Below are positions 44,402 through 53,451 of a DNA stretch of 64,000 nt, one piece after another. Source of the stretch: Acidobacteriaceae bacterium (lineage in GTDB: Bacteria; Acidobacteriota; Terriglobia; Terriglobales; Acidobacteriaceae); NCBI GenBank assembly GCA_031296355.1, contig JARLFX010000077.1, positions 111,481 to 175,480 of the forward strand. Reading direction: 5' to 3'. The position numbers were made by a program, and so were the translations under genes. Positions within the stretch are counted from its first letter, which is position 1. Each line of letters opens with the position of its first letter. The notes beneath the pieces were generated by a model. It was not told the DNA's origin. It did no database searches and saw only the letters and a program-made list of their open reading frames with translations.

Positions 44402-44572
44402 ATGAGCGATAAGCCGCAGCCTCTGGAGCCAGAGGATTACTACATGGAAGATGGCTTGATGGTCTTCACCGCCGCCTATCACCTCAAGCGCGGCAGCTGC
44501 TGCGGCAACAACTGCCGCCACTGCCCCTACAAGAGTGATTCATCCGCGCAAACGCCCAGCGGCTCAGTGTGA
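44402..44572 (+). CDS. DUF5522 cysteine-rich mini-protein
   Basis: A 56-residue protein with the hallmark DYYMEDGLMVFTAAYHLKRG then SCCGNNCRHCPY. The CCxxxCxxC cluster probably binds a metal. The family is widespread and uncharacterised. Its last nine bases overlap the 3' end of the convergent VWFA gene. Confidence 0.85.
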   Translation: MSDKPQPLEPEDYYMEDGLMVFTAAYHLKRGSCCGNNCRHCPYKSDSSAQTPSGSV

Positions 44573-46696
44573 TGCTGGCGCCGGCATTGCCGGTGCCGCC
44601 GCCGCCGGTTGAATCACAATCGCCGCGCGCGGAAAGCTGAAGCTGCCGCCCACATCATCGATCACGTTCACCTGCGTCGTATAGTTTCCCGGCTTCAATT
44701 GCGCCAGCGGAACATCCAGCTGGAACGCCACCGCGCCGCGCTCCGGCACATTGATCACGTCAGACTCCACCACCGGCGTCTCATACACTTTCACGCCCGC
44801 ATTCAAAAACTCAAGGCTGGTCAGCACGCGCACCGGCTTGTCTGCCGGAGCAGTCTTGCTCCGCGTCGGGTCATATACCTCATACAGCACATACAGGTGC
44901 TGGTCCTGGCGGAAGACGTGCGGCACATTCGGCACCCACGCCACGCCGTCGCGGATCAGCGGGTTCGGATCCTTCTTCACCGCCTTCGCATTCTGCGTCT
45001 GCTGGCTGGCCATCACCACCGAGCTCAGCTTCAGCGGCGTCTTCTTGAAGTCCGGCACGCGAATATCGGTCTCGAACGAGCCCATCCGCCCCGTCTGGTT
45101 TTCTCTCACCACAAACTTCAGATGATAGTTCCCGGGCACCAGCACAAATCCCGTCTGGTACTGAATATTCTTGCTGCGCACCTGCTGCGATGCATCCACC
45201 GCCAGCTTCACCGTGTCGCGCGCAGAGCCCACCGTCAGCCCTTGCCCATTCTTCACAATGCCGTCAATGTCCAGCGTCGCCTTGTCTCGATCACCATTCT
45301 GGATGAATGGAATCTGCGAGCCCGGCACCACCAGCGACAGCGGCACGTAGAAGTGTCCCTCATCCAGCCGGAAATACAACGCCTGCAGATACACCGCAAC
45401 GTCCGTCGCCGGCAGGTCGCTCTGCAATTGCTGCGTCAGTTGCAGTTCGCGGTCCTCGGTATTCGAATGTTGAAAGTCAGCCGGCGCATAGTATCCCGGG
45501 CGGTACTCCAGCTTTACGTCAGAGCGGTTCATCTTCACCGTCAGGTTGCGGAATTTCCCATCGCGCGCCGCGTTGGTCGAGCGATAGCCCAGGATGTAAT
45601 ACGCTGACGTATCCTGCTGTATCTTCTGGAACGCCGGCGCAAAATCATTCGAGTCAAAGAACGCCGTGCCGCCCGTATCGGTTGAGAGCGTAGCCAGCGT
45701 CTCCTGCGAGCTGAAGTTTGCATTCAGTTGCGACTGCATGGCTTTGCCGGAGTATGCGCCCGTCCCGCGCATGCTGCCCTTTGACGCATCGCCCACCGGC
45801 GGCAGCGCCTGCAGCCCGCGCGAATCCACGCTGTAGATGGAGATGTTCGCATGCACCGCAGCGCTCACCGCGGCGCGCAGCGACGCCTCATTTTCAATGC
45901 CGTTGCGCGTCAACCCGCCGGAGAAATACAGCAGCGACTTGCGCTGGTCCACGCGCTCCAGCGATTTCGCAATCGTGCGGATCGCATACAGTTCGCGGTC
46001 CGTGTTCAGGCTGTTGTACTCGCTGTCGTCCGGCACGTAACTGCTGGCGTCGTCCGATGTATCGTCTGTGCCGCCGCCCACCACGCCGTTGGCCATGCCC
46101 TGGCCTTCTGACCCGTTGTAGATGCCGATGTGGTGCAGCAGCGAAGTCCTGTCCGCGGTGAAATCCTGGTCCACGCTGAGCGACGTACCCATAGAAACCA
46201 GCGCTACCAAATCTGCAGGCTGCATCTTCTGGTTTACAAAATCCTGTGCCGCCTCCACCGCACGGTCCAGGTCATCCACTTGCATCGAGCTCAGGTCAAA
46301 GAACATCACGATCAGCCTGTGGTCCCGCAGCGAAGCCACGTCCGGGTGCGCCGCCTTGTCCAGCAGCGCGGTAGCGGAAAGCTGTCCGCTCACCGTCTGC
46401 TGTGGCTGCGCCTGTGCAATTGCATCCACATTTTCAAAGTCGAAGGTCTGTATCTTTTGCGGCTTACCGTTTTCCAGGATGGTGAAGTCAGAGCCCTTCA
46501 GCCCCTTCACAATCTCGCCCGTCTTCTTGTCGCGAACGATCACGTTGGTCAGCACCAGCTCGGTCTGCACCTTGATCACGTACCCGCTGGGCGGTGGTTG
46601 CTGCGCCAGTAGAGCAGTCGGCAGCGCAAGCGTGCAGCACAGCGCTGCTGCGGCAAAGCGGGGAAGAACGGCGGTCTGGAGAGTGCGAAGAGTCAT
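44564..46696 (-). CDS. VWFA-related exported protein, acidobacterial type
   Basis: A 710-residue exported protein with a signal peptide ending near ALLAQ. An N-terminal region (ELVLTNVIVRDKKTGEIVKGLKGSDFTILENGKPQKI) is typical of the VWFA-related acidobacterial family, followed by a von Willebrand A domain (HRLIVMFFDLSSMQVDDLDRA, a MIDAS-like DLSSM) and a C-terminal beta-rich part. The role is probably protein-protein or metal-dependent binding in the envelope. Start at 46696 has AGGG six bases upstream. It directly follows the TonB receptor gene and is likely cotranscribed. Confidence 0.83.
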   Translation of the reverse strand: MTLRTLQTAVLPRFAAAALCCTLALPTALLAQQPPPSGYVIKVQTELVLTNVIVRDKKTGEIVKGLKGSDFTILENGKPQKIQTFDFENVDAIAQAQPQQTVSGQLSATALLDKAAHPDVASLRDHRLIVMFFDLSSMQVDDLDRAVEAAQDFVNQKMQPADLVALVSMGTSLSVDQDFTADRTSLLHHIGIYNGSEGQGMANGVVGGGTDDTSDDASSYVPDDSEYNSLNTDRELYAIRTIAKSLERVDQRKSLLYFSGGLTRNGIENEASLRAAVSAAVHANISIYSVDSRGLQALPPVGDASKGSMRGTGAYSGKAMQSQLNANFSSQETLATLSTDTGGTAFFDSNDFAPAFQKIQQDTSAYYILGYRSTNAARDGKFRNLTVKMNRSDVKLEYRPGYYAPADFQHSNTEDRELQLTQQLQSDLPATDVAVYLQALYFRLDEGHFYVPLSLVVPGSQIPFIQNGDRDKATLDIDGIVKNGQGLTVGSARDTVKLAVDASQQVRSKNIQYQTGFVLVPGNYHLKFVVRENQTGRMGSFETDIRVPDFKKTPLKLSSVVMASQQTQNAKAVKKDPNPLIRDGVAWVPNVPHVFRQDQHLYVLYEVYDPTRSKTAPADKPVRVLTSLEFLNAGVKVYETPVVESDVINVPERGAVAFQLDVPLAQLKPGNYTTQVNVIDDVGGSFSFPRAAIVIQPAAAAPAMPAPASH

Positions 46697-46710
46697 GTTC
46701 ATCCCTGGCT

Positions 46711-49700
46711 TCAAAAGCGATACCGTGCGAGCACGGTGACTTGTCTGGAACTGCTGACCGATGTGACCTGCCCGTAGGTGCGTGAGTTCAAATTCGTGTC
46801 CACGCCGGAGTACTGCACGGTGTTCAGAAAATTATTTGCCTGCGCGCGCAGCTCCAGTGAGCGTGTGCCGCCCATCTGGATCGTCCGTGAGAGCGATGCG
46901 TTGATGCTCACCGTCCCCGGCCCCTCGATGGAGTTTCGCGATGCATTGCCGTAGGTGCCCGTCGGCGGTGCGCTAAACGCGTTGGTATTGAACCAGCGCA
47001 GATAGCTGCCCCCGCCCGCCGTCAGCGACGATCCCGGCACGCGATTGGGCCGCAACGAACCATTGCTGCCCCGCTCCACCTCCGATGCCAGGTTGCTGTA
47101 GTGCGGCGTCAGCGGCGTGCCGGTGGCAAAGGTGTAGTTACCGGAGAACGACCACCCATCCACGATCCGCGAGAGCAGGTTGCCGCTGTTCAGCAGCGGC
47201 GTATCCGGCCCAAACGGCAGGTTGAACTGCCAGTTGCCGCTCACCCTGTGGCGCACGTCAAAGCTGGAGTTGCCCTCTTCCGCATGCAGGTTCAGATCGT
47301 TCTGCGCAATCACCGTGGCCGTGCCGCCGACGGACGATGCATTATCGATCGAGTGCGAATAGGTATACGTCGCGCCCAGCGCCACGCCATGCTGTAGCCG
47401 CTTGCGCAGGTTCACCGCCAGCGAGCCCAGGTGCGAGCCGCCTTGCGCATCTTCATAGTTGAAGGTGTCTGCAGTGCCGACGGCAATCCCATTCAAACTT
47501 CGGTTGGGTAAGCGCACCATATCCAGCCGCGTGCCCTTTGACCCCGTGTAGTCAATGTTCAACACCGTCTGCAGCGGCAGCGTGCGCTGTATGCCGAAGT
47601 TCCATATCTGCACATAGCCCAGCCGGTAGTGCGGATTGACCGCGTAATTATTGCTGATAGTTCCAGCGGAGCAGTTGAAGGAGCTAGCCCACGTAAGATA
47701 TTGGGCGCAGCCTCCACTGCCGGCGATATTCGTCTGCGTGTCCGCGCCGCCTGTGTTCTTCGCCGGATCGGTCGAGTTCGGCTCATTCGCCAGCCGCAGC
47801 GCAAACGTCGCATACTGCCCGGTGTTGTAGTTCACGCCATACCCGCCGCGCACCACCATTGCCTTGCCGAATTTTGTCGGCGGCTTCCACGCAAATCCAA
47901 AGCGCGGCGAAACATTATTCCGGTCCGGATACGCCAGCGAGTGCGGATACTTCAGCCCCGTGTATTGCCCGGTCCCATTAGGAGCCACCTGCGCCACCTG
48001 CGCCAGCGCCGGATTGAACGTCACATCCAGGTTCGCCAGCCGGTCATACTTCTCGCTGTACGGCGAGAAATACTCGTAGCGCACACCATAGTTCAGCGTC
48101 AGCGTCGGGCGCATCCGCCAGTCATCCTGCGCATACACGTCCCACGCATTGCCGCGCAGATAGTACTTCGAATTGCTCGCCTGGATGGCAGCCTGCTGCG
48201 GCGTCCCCAGCAGAAAATCCGCGAAGTCCGATCCCGTATTCGCAGCGCACGCCGCCGGCGTACCCGTCATCTGGCACGTACCGTAGCCAGTAAAAAGATA
48301 GCTGCCCAGCACATTCGTTCCCGCCAGCGTGTCCATGTGAATGCGGCGAATATCAAACCCTACGTGGACATTGTGCTTGTGCTTGTTGTAGCTCGAACTC
48401 TCCCCAAACGAGATCGTCTGGTTCAGGCGGACTGACGGCGCAGTGTCGCTGAAGCCGTTGAACTGCGAAAAAGAAACCCCCGGCACGCCATAATTCAGCG
48501 GATTGTCCTGCGTGTTGTACGTAGTGCGGTCGCCCAGGTTCAGCCCTGCATCGTTCGCCGGGTTGCGAATCCCCGTGAAGTAGTTGCTGGTGTCAGCGTG
48601 TGTGCGGTTCCAGCTCAAGGAGAAATTATTCGTCAGCCGCCCATAGCCAATCGTGTAGCCCATGCCAAACGCCAGCGAATTTGTCGCGCTCTTGCCCCCC
48701 AGGGCAGGGAACGCCGTGTAGATGTCGTTGGCGCTGTGTGAATAGTTGAAGTTTCCGTTCACATTCTGCCGCAGCCCCTGCGGCGCACCCGCCTGCCGCC
48801 CAAATCCGCCGCCTCCGCCGCGTCCACCGCCGAACCCGCCCATGCCGCCCGCTTGCCCAAAGTTGCGGATGTAGCGCACCGCGATCGTATTGCTGTCGCT
48901 CGCCGGAGAAACCACGCGCTGGTAGTTGTATTTGCTTACCGATGTCCCCGTGAAGTTCGGCGCCGGATAATAATTCAGCAGGGCCTTTGCCTGCGACGTG
49001 ATCAGCGACGGGTCAATCACATTGGCCTTGCTGAGATACGAGTACTGCGTGCCATTCTGCTGATAGATCGTGCTGCCCAGCGCGCTGAAGTCGCCGCCGC
49101 GCTCCGCCTCCGTCGGCACCAGCGCGTTATAGACGCTCTGCTTCGAGCTTTTATTCCCTGTGAAATTCAGAAACACAAACTGCTTCGTGCTCGGCTTGAA
49201 CAATCCCGGTATGTACGGCGATCCCGCCAGCGTAATGCCGTAGCTGTTGCTGTTGTAGCTCGGTATCACCGCCGGCGGCCCATCCGGATAAAATCCCCGC
49301 GTGTTCAGTGCAGAGTTTCCGCCCACGTAAAAGATCGACCCATGCGGCTGCGTCGGATTGAAGTTGCGGAACCCGCCTTTGCCGCCGCCCCCATGTCCAC
49401 CACCGCCGCCGTGTCCGCCGCCAAATCCACCGCCGCCCCCGCCCATCATGCCGCCAATCATGTCGCCGACTGCGTTCGCAACGTCGCCCGGCTGGCCGCC
49501 CTGTGCGCGCGCCTGCGTGATCGCGTCCTGCACCCGCTGGCGAATATCGTCTTCCGTCATATTGCCCAGCGCATTCGTGCTGCCCATCTGCCCGGTCACG
49601 GCAACCGATTCCGTCGCTGTGCCCGCATCTCCTGCTGCCGGCATGTCGTCTGCCGTAGCTGCCGCGCCTGCCGCCGGTGCCGCATCCGGCGCGCTGTTCA

Positions 49701-50169
49701 GCAGCGAAAGGCTCTGCATCCCGCGGGCCGCCGCGGCGCGCGATGCATTCGCCCGCGCCGCCTCAGCGCGCGATGCCAGTTGTAGCGCCAGCGTCGCCGT
49801 CTGTTCCGGCTGCGCGGCCGTCAGAGTCACCGTCTGCGTCACGGCTGCAAACGCAGCAAATTCCGTATGCAGCGTGTAGCTTGCCCCACCGGGAACCCGC
49901 ATGCGGAAGGCTCCCGTCTCGTCCGTCGTAGCCGCATATTTCTTGCCGCTCTTTGTATCGGTTGCCACAATGCTCACGCCCGGCAGTGGCGTCGTTCCTG
50001 CCTTCACCGTGCCCCGAATCACTCCGTCCAGCGCCGTTGGTGCTGCTGCGGCAGGCTGGCTCTGCGCGGCGTCTGGGGTTTGTGCTGTGCCGGTTGCGCT
50101 CACGGCGATGGAAGCAAGCAGGGCAACTACAGAGAGACGGATACGAAAGCGGTGACAGAACCAGATCAT
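46711..50169 (-). CDS. TonB-dependent receptor-like protein with glycine-rich inserts
   Basis: A 1152-residue outer-membrane protein of the Oar-like type: signal peptide (about 1-29), carboxypeptidase-regulatory domain (about 48-130, GVIRGTVKAGTTPLPGVSIVAT), a helical Ala-rich segment, then barrel text ending RQVTVLARYRF. Two glycine-rich stretches are unusual: about residues 238-268 (GGMMGGGGGGFGGGHGGGG and on) and about 440-458 (GGMGGFGGGRGGGGGFGRQ). They lie in predicted extracellular or plug-linking parts. The substrate is unknown. The stop lies 15 bases before the VWFA start. Confidence 0.88.
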   Translation of the reverse strand: MIWFCHRFRIRLSVVALLASIAVSATGTAQTPDAAQSQPAAAAPTALDGVIRGTVKAGTTPLPGVSIVATDTKSGKKYAATTDETGAFRMRVPGGASYTLHTEFAAFAAVTQTVTLTAAQPEQTATLALQLASRAEAARANASRAAAARGMQSLSLLNSAPDAAPAAGAAATADDMPAAGDAGTATESVAVTGQMGSTNALGNMTEDDIRQRVQDAITQARAQGGQPGDVANAVGDMIGGMMGGGGGGFGGGHGGGGGHGGGGKGGFRNFNPTQPHGSIFYVGGNSALNTRGFYPDGPPAVIPSYNSNSYGITLAGSPYIPGLFKPSTKQFVFLNFTGNKSSKQSVYNALVPTEAERGGDFSALGSTIYQQNGTQYSYLSKANVIDPSLITSQAKALLNYYPAPNFTGTSVSKYNYQRVVSPASDSNTIAVRYIRNFGQAGGMGGFGGGRGGGGGFGRQAGAPQGLRQNVNGNFNYSHSANDIYTAFPALGGKSATNSLAFGMGYTIGYGRLTNNFSLSWNRTHADTSNYFTGIRNPANDAGLNLGDRTTYNTQDNPLNYGVPGVSFSQFNGFSDTAPSVRLNQTISFGESSSYNKHKHNVHVGFDIRRIHMDTLAGTNVLGSYLFTGYGTCQMTGTPAACAANTGSDFADFLLGTPQQAAIQASNSKYYLRGNAWDVYAQDDWRMRPTLTLNYGVRYEYFSPYSEKYDRLANLDVTFNPALAQVAQVAPNGTGQYTGLKYPHSLAYPDRNNVSPRFGFAWKPPTKFGKAMVVRGGYGVNYNTGQYATFALRLANEPNSTDPAKNTGGADTQTNIAGSGGCAQYLTWASSFNCSAGTISNNYAVNPHYRLGYVQIWNFGIQRTLPLQTVLNIDYTGSKGTRLDMVRLPNRSLNGIAVGTADTFNYEDAQGGSHLGSLAVNLRKRLQHGVALGATYTYSHSIDNASSVGGTATVIAQNDLNLHAEEGNSSFDVRHRVSGNWQFNLPFGPDTPLLNSGNLLSRIVDGWSFSGNYTFATGTPLTPHYSNLASEVERGSNGSLRPNRVPGSSLTAGGGSYLRWFNTNAFSAPPTGTYGNASRNSIEGPGTVSINASLSRTIQMGGTRSLELRAQANNFLNTVQYSGVDTNLNSRTYGQVTSVSSSRQVTVLARYRF

Positions 50170-50490
50170 AGATAGTTTGGGGCTTCTGTTGTACAGACGC
50201 AGTTTTGCTGAGAAAGACTCGGTTGCACAGGAATTTGCTCAAGTTTAGTTGGAATGTAATCTTTTTTCTCTACACTCGATATCCAGATGGTTGTAAATCT
50301 CATCGTGATTGCCATTTTGCTCACGAGCCTGTTAAGCTTTTCAACCGTCTAAAGACTGATCGCTGCCGGACAGCGAAGCGTCAGGATCGAGCGATGGGAT
50401 CGCGGGCAACACCCACTCTGCACTTGTGCATCGTACTAGGGTTCGTAATCACAGGTTGCAGCATCTTATTGAGGAACGGGAGACGGCACG
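50170..50490. other. Divergent intergenic region (TonB receptor / egtB)
   Basis: This region must hold promoters for both sides. An AT-rich stretch lies around 50200-50345. A short frame with a lipoprotein-like sequence (50393-50585) overlaps egtB and is probably spurious. No cysteine-run leader was found here. Confidence 0.5.
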
Positions 50491-51810
50491 ATGCGGTCAG
50501 AGACCCTCACAGATTCAGGGCGAGTTGCGAGCGCCGCGCCGGTCGCTTTGCTCGATCGCTATCGCTCCGTGCGCGCGCAGACTGAAGCGCTCGCCGCTCC
50601 CCTCTCCCCAGAAGATCAGATGGTTCAGTCCTGCGCAGAGGCCAGCCCCGTCAAATGGCACCTCGCCCACACCAGCTGGTTCTTTGAGACCTTCGTCCTG
50701 AGCGAGTTCGTGCCCGCCTACCGCAGCTTCCACCCAGACTTCCACTGGCTCTTCAACAGCTACTATCGCGCCCTCGGCGGCGAACTCCCCGAGAAGAAGC
50801 TCCGCGCCTCCTTTTCCCGTCCATCGCATGAGCAGGTCATGGCCTACCGCCGCCATGTAGACGAGCAGATGGCCAGCCTGCTCCGCCATCCGCCAGAGGA
50901 TAAGCAGGCGCAGCTCATCGAGCTTGGCCTGCAGCACGAGCAGCAGCACCAGGAACTCATCGCCACCGATATCAAGCACGCCTTCTTCACCAATCCGCTG
51001 CACCCGGCCTACCGTGAAACCTCTGCCGAGCAGCCGGTCACCTCGTCGGTCCGTCCCCAGTCGTGGGTGGATTTCCCCGGTGGCCTGCAATCCATCGGCC
51101 ATCAGGGCAGCGGCTTCTGTTTTGACAACGAGCTCCCCCGCCATCAGGAATTTCTGCAGCCCTTTCGCATTGCCTCCCGCCCCGTCACCTGCGCGGAGTA
51201 TCTCGCCTTCATCGAAGAAGGTGGCTACCGCCGCCCGGAGCTGTGGCTCTCTGAGGGCTGGGACGCCTGCGAGGCCAACGGCTGGCAGTCTCCTCTCTAC
51301 TGGCAACTGCGCGACGGCGCCTGGAAGATCTTCACCCTCAATGGCTGGGTCTCGCTCGCCCAGCTCAGCGAATCGCCTGTCTGTCACGTCAGCCTCTTTG
51401 AAGCCGATGCCTACGCCCGCTGGGCTGGCCACCGCCTGCCTACTGAAGCCGAGTGGGAGGTCGCAGCCTCCACCGTAGCCGTCGGTGGCAATCTCCTCGA
51501 ATCCGGCAACCTGCATCCCGCGGTCGACGAAAGCGCATCTACCTTGCAGCAGATCTACGGCGATGTATGGGAGTGGACGCAGTCTCCCTACGTCGGCTAT
51601 CCCGGTTATCAATCCCTCCCCGGCGCACTGGGCGAATACAACGGCAAGTTCATGAGCAGTCAGATGGTGCTGCGTGGCGGATCGTGCGTCACCCCGGCCA
51701 GCCATCTTCGAGCAAGCTATCGCAACTTCTTCCAGCCCGCTACCCGCTGGCAGTTCTCCGGCATCCGGTTGGCGCACGACGCCGCCTCAACCTCCCCCAA
51801 CGGACTCTGA
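50491..51810 (+). CDS. egtB: Ergothioneine sulfoxide synthase EgtB
   Basis: A 439-residue non-heme iron enzyme that joins a thiol to hercynine with O2. A DinB-like N-terminal domain supplies the iron histidines: H60 (VKWHLAHTSWFFE) and H149/H153 in HEQQHQE. The C-terminal formylglycine-generating-enzyme-like domain contains HQEFLQPFRIASRPVTCAEYL, RLPTEAEWE and VLRGGSCVTP. No egtA or egtC lies nearby, and acidobacterial EgtB from Chloracidobacterium is known to use cysteine itself instead of gamma-glutamylcysteine, so cysteine is the likely sulfur donor here (inference). egtD follows after eight bases. Confidence 0.92.
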   Translation: MRSETLTDSGRVASAAPVALLDRYRSVRAQTEALAAPLSPEDQMVQSCAEASPVKWHLAHTSWFFETFVLSEFVPAYRSFHPDFHWLFNSYYRALGGELPEKKLRASFSRPSHEQVMAYRRHVDEQMASLLRHPPEDKQAQLIELGLQHEQQHQELIATDIKHAFFTNPLHPAYRETSAEQPVTSSVRPQSWVDFPGGLQSIGHQGSGFCFDNELPRHQEFLQPFRIASRPVTCAEYLAFIEEGGYRRPELWLSEGWDACEANGWQSPLYWQLRDGAWKIFTLNGWVSLAQLSESPVCHVSLFEADAYARWAGHRLPTEAEWEVAASTVAVGGNLLESGNLHPAVDESASTLQQIYGDVWEWTQSPYVGYPGYQSLPGALGEYNGKFMSSQMVLRGGSCVTPASHLRASYRNFFQPATRWQFSGIRLAHDAASTSPNGL

Positions 51811-51818
51811 GTTTTCCT

Positions 51819-52820
51819 ATGAGCACACAAGTCGCGACGTTTGCAGCACAGCTTCCCCTTACTCCTCCTGCGCCTTCAGCACCGCTCTCTCCCGTCGCCC
51901 AGGCCGCCCTGCGTGGTCTCACCGCAGAGCAGCGCATGCTGCCGCCCTGGCTCTTTTACGATGCCGTCGGCTCCGCGCTCTTTGAAGCCATCACCGCCCT
52001 GCCGGAGTACTATCCCACCCGCACCGAGCGCGCCATCTTCGCCGCCCATGCCGATGCCATCATCGCTGCCGCTTCTGGCAGCGGCATGCTTAGCGTGGCC
52101 GAGCTCGGCGCTGGCACCGCCTCCAAGACCGGCCTGCTGCTTCAGGCCGCCGTCCGCGCGCAGGGAAGTGTCATCTACTCACCCGTCGATGTATCACCCA
52201 CCGCATTGGATAAAGCGAAGCTGCTGGAGCTCGAGCTCCTCGGCGTGATCGTCGAGCCGCAGGTGGCGGACTACACCTCGCAGCCCATCCTGTTCGATGC
52301 CGCCGCCCCCCGCCGCCTCGTCCTCTACATCGGCTCCAGCATCGGTAACTTCACGCCTGAAGATGCCGTGCGCGTCCTGCGCACCCTGCGCGAGCAACTG
52401 CGCCCCGGCGACACGCTTCTGCTGGGCACAGACATGGTGAAGGATGAGAAGACGCTGGTCGCCGCCTACGACGATGCCGCCGGCGTCACCGCGCAGTTCA
52501 ATCGCAACGTGCTGCACCGTCTCAACCGCGAGCTGCGTGCAGATTTTGATGTGGATCACTTCACCCACTGCGCCGTCTGGAACGAAGCGGAATCGCGCAT
52601 GGAGATGTACCTCATCAGCGACGTGCCGCAGCGCGTCACCATCCAGGCATTGGGCTGCGACCTGCACTTCGCCGCCGGAGACACCATCCACACCGAGAAC
52701 AGCTACAAGTTCACCCAGAAGTCGATCCAGTGGCTCCTGAAGCAATCCGGCTTCGTCCCGCAGCACCAGTGGATGGACGAAAAAGAATGGTTCGCCGTCA
52801 ACCTCGCCGTCGCCATCTAG
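51819..52820 (+). CDS. egtD: Histidine N-alpha-trimethyltransferase EgtD
   Basis: A 333-residue SAM-dependent enzyme that turns L-histidine into hercynine, the EgtB substrate. Motifs are LPPWLFYDAVGSALFEAITALPEYYPTR (N-terminal, split at the Tyr-binding part), VAELGAGTASKTGLLL for SAM, LVLYIGSSIGNF, and DLLLGTDMVKDE-like LLLGTDMVKD. The end carries IHTENSYKFT. ATG 51819 rather than the longer open frame, which overlaps egtB. Together with egtB it forms a minimal ergothioneine operon. Confidence 0.94.
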   Translation: MSTQVATFAAQLPLTPPAPSAPLSPVAQAALRGLTAEQRMLPPWLFYDAVGSALFEAITALPEYYPTRTERAIFAAHADAIIAAASGSGMLSVAELGAGTASKTGLLLQAAVRAQGSVIYSPVDVSPTALDKAKLLELELLGVIVEPQVADYTSQPILFDAAAPRRLVLYIGSSIGNFTPEDAVRVLRTLREQLRPGDTLLLGTDMVKDEKTLVAAYDDAAGVTAQFNRNVLHRLNRELRADFDVDHFTHCAVWNEAESRMEMYLISDVPQRVTIQALGCDLHFAAGDTIHTENSYKFTQKSIQWLLKQSGFVPQHQWMDEKEWFAVNLAVAI

Positions 52821-52888
52821 ATTGGGTCGCCACCAATCTAGAGGCCTTCTTGAACCAGTTATTTGCCATTGTTAAACCAATTGATTTG

Positions 52889-52921
52889 TCATTCCGCAGC
52901 GCAGCGGCGGAATCTGCTTCT
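52889..52921. repeat. Dispersed hairpin repeat, copy 1
   Basis: GTCATTCCGC...GCGGAATCTGCTTCT; the arms ATTCCGC/GCGGAAT pair perfectly around AGCGCAGCG. Other copies are at 53052, 53273, 53391 and 58797. Confidence 0.75.
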
Positions 52922-52951
52922 CTACCACATCGCTGACATCACCTCAGACCT

Positions 52952-53028
52952 GGGTGCCCCATACATCGCAGTTCCATCGCGATGTGTGGGCATCGCGCAG
53001 AGCGCGAACGCTCCTGCCCATTCTCCCC
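52952..53028. repeat. 77-base repeat, copy A
   Basis: It shares nearly 48 identical leading bases, starting GGGTGCCCCATACATCGCAG, and a similar 3' part with 53173-53250. It contains an ACATCGC/GCGATGT stem. Confidence 0.75.
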
Positions 53029-53051
53029 ACCATCACCAAACTCTAAACATT

Positions 53052-53078
53052 GTCATTCTGAGCGCAGCGAAGAATCTC
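53052..53078. repeat. Dispersed hairpin repeat, copy 2
   Basis: TGTCATTCTGAGCGCAGCGA followed by AGAATCT; arms ATTCT/AGAAT. Confidence 0.7.
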
Positions 53079-53172
53079 AAAAGCCTATGTGTTGCATGAT
53101 TCTCATGTGAGTCTCGACTTCATAAGCAACAAGCCGAAGCGGGTGACTGGGTTTTCATCGCACCACAAATCC

Positions 53173-53250
53173 GGGTGCCCCATACATCGCAGTTCCATCG
53201 CGATGTGTGGGCATCGCGCGAGTAGCGCGAACGCTCCTGCCCATCTCAAT
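53173..53250. repeat. 77-base repeat, copy B
   Basis: Second copy of the repeat at 52952, with small differences after the shared 5' part. Confidence 0.75.
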
Positions 53251-53272
53251 CCCAACAATAAATGAGAAAAGT

Positions 53273-53303
53273 GTCATCCTGAGCGCGCCCTTGCGCGAAG
53301 GAT
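53273..53303. repeat. Dispersed hairpin repeat, copy 3 (variant)
   Basis: The arms are ATCCT and AGGAT, a compensated change relative to ATTCT/AGAAT; the loop carries GCGC...GCGC. Confidence 0.65.
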
Positions 53304-53390
53304 CCCGAGAGTCTCCGCATCACCCATGCAGCCAAAAGCTTTCGCTGCACGCATCTTCATCATTTGTCCGGGGAGTCCAATTATCTGCTT

Positions 53391-53422
53391 GTCATTCTGA
53401 GCGCAGCGAAGAATCTGCTTCT
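53391..53422. repeat. Dispersed hairpin repeat, copy 4
   Basis: GTCATTCTGAGCGCAGCGAA followed by GAATCTGCTTCT; arms ATTCT/AGAAT. Confidence 0.7.
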
Positions 53423-53451
53423 CAAATGCCGCCATCGATCATTGGCTCCAC

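Larger units (their letters stand above)
52821..53451. other. Repeat-rich intergenic region
   Basis: No gene is seen in these 630 bases. They hold four copies of a short hairpin repeat (52889, 53052, 53273, 53391) and a tandem-like pair of a ~77-base repeat (52952 and 53173). This looks like a landing area for dispersed intergenic repeats. Confidence 0.75.

Noticed and set aside
44609..45607. Plus-strand frame of 332 codons opposite the VWFA gene
   Set aside because: Arg/His-rich shadow of the real minus-strand gene.
50393..50585. Lipoprotein-like frame upstream of egtB
   Set aside because: It overlaps the egtB start by about 95 bases and its second half is Arg-rich shadow sequence.
50515..51777. 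Minus-strand open frame of 420 codons opposite egtB
   Set aside because: Antisense to egtB, with low-complexity Gly/Glu/Arg composition typical of the complement of GC-rich codons.
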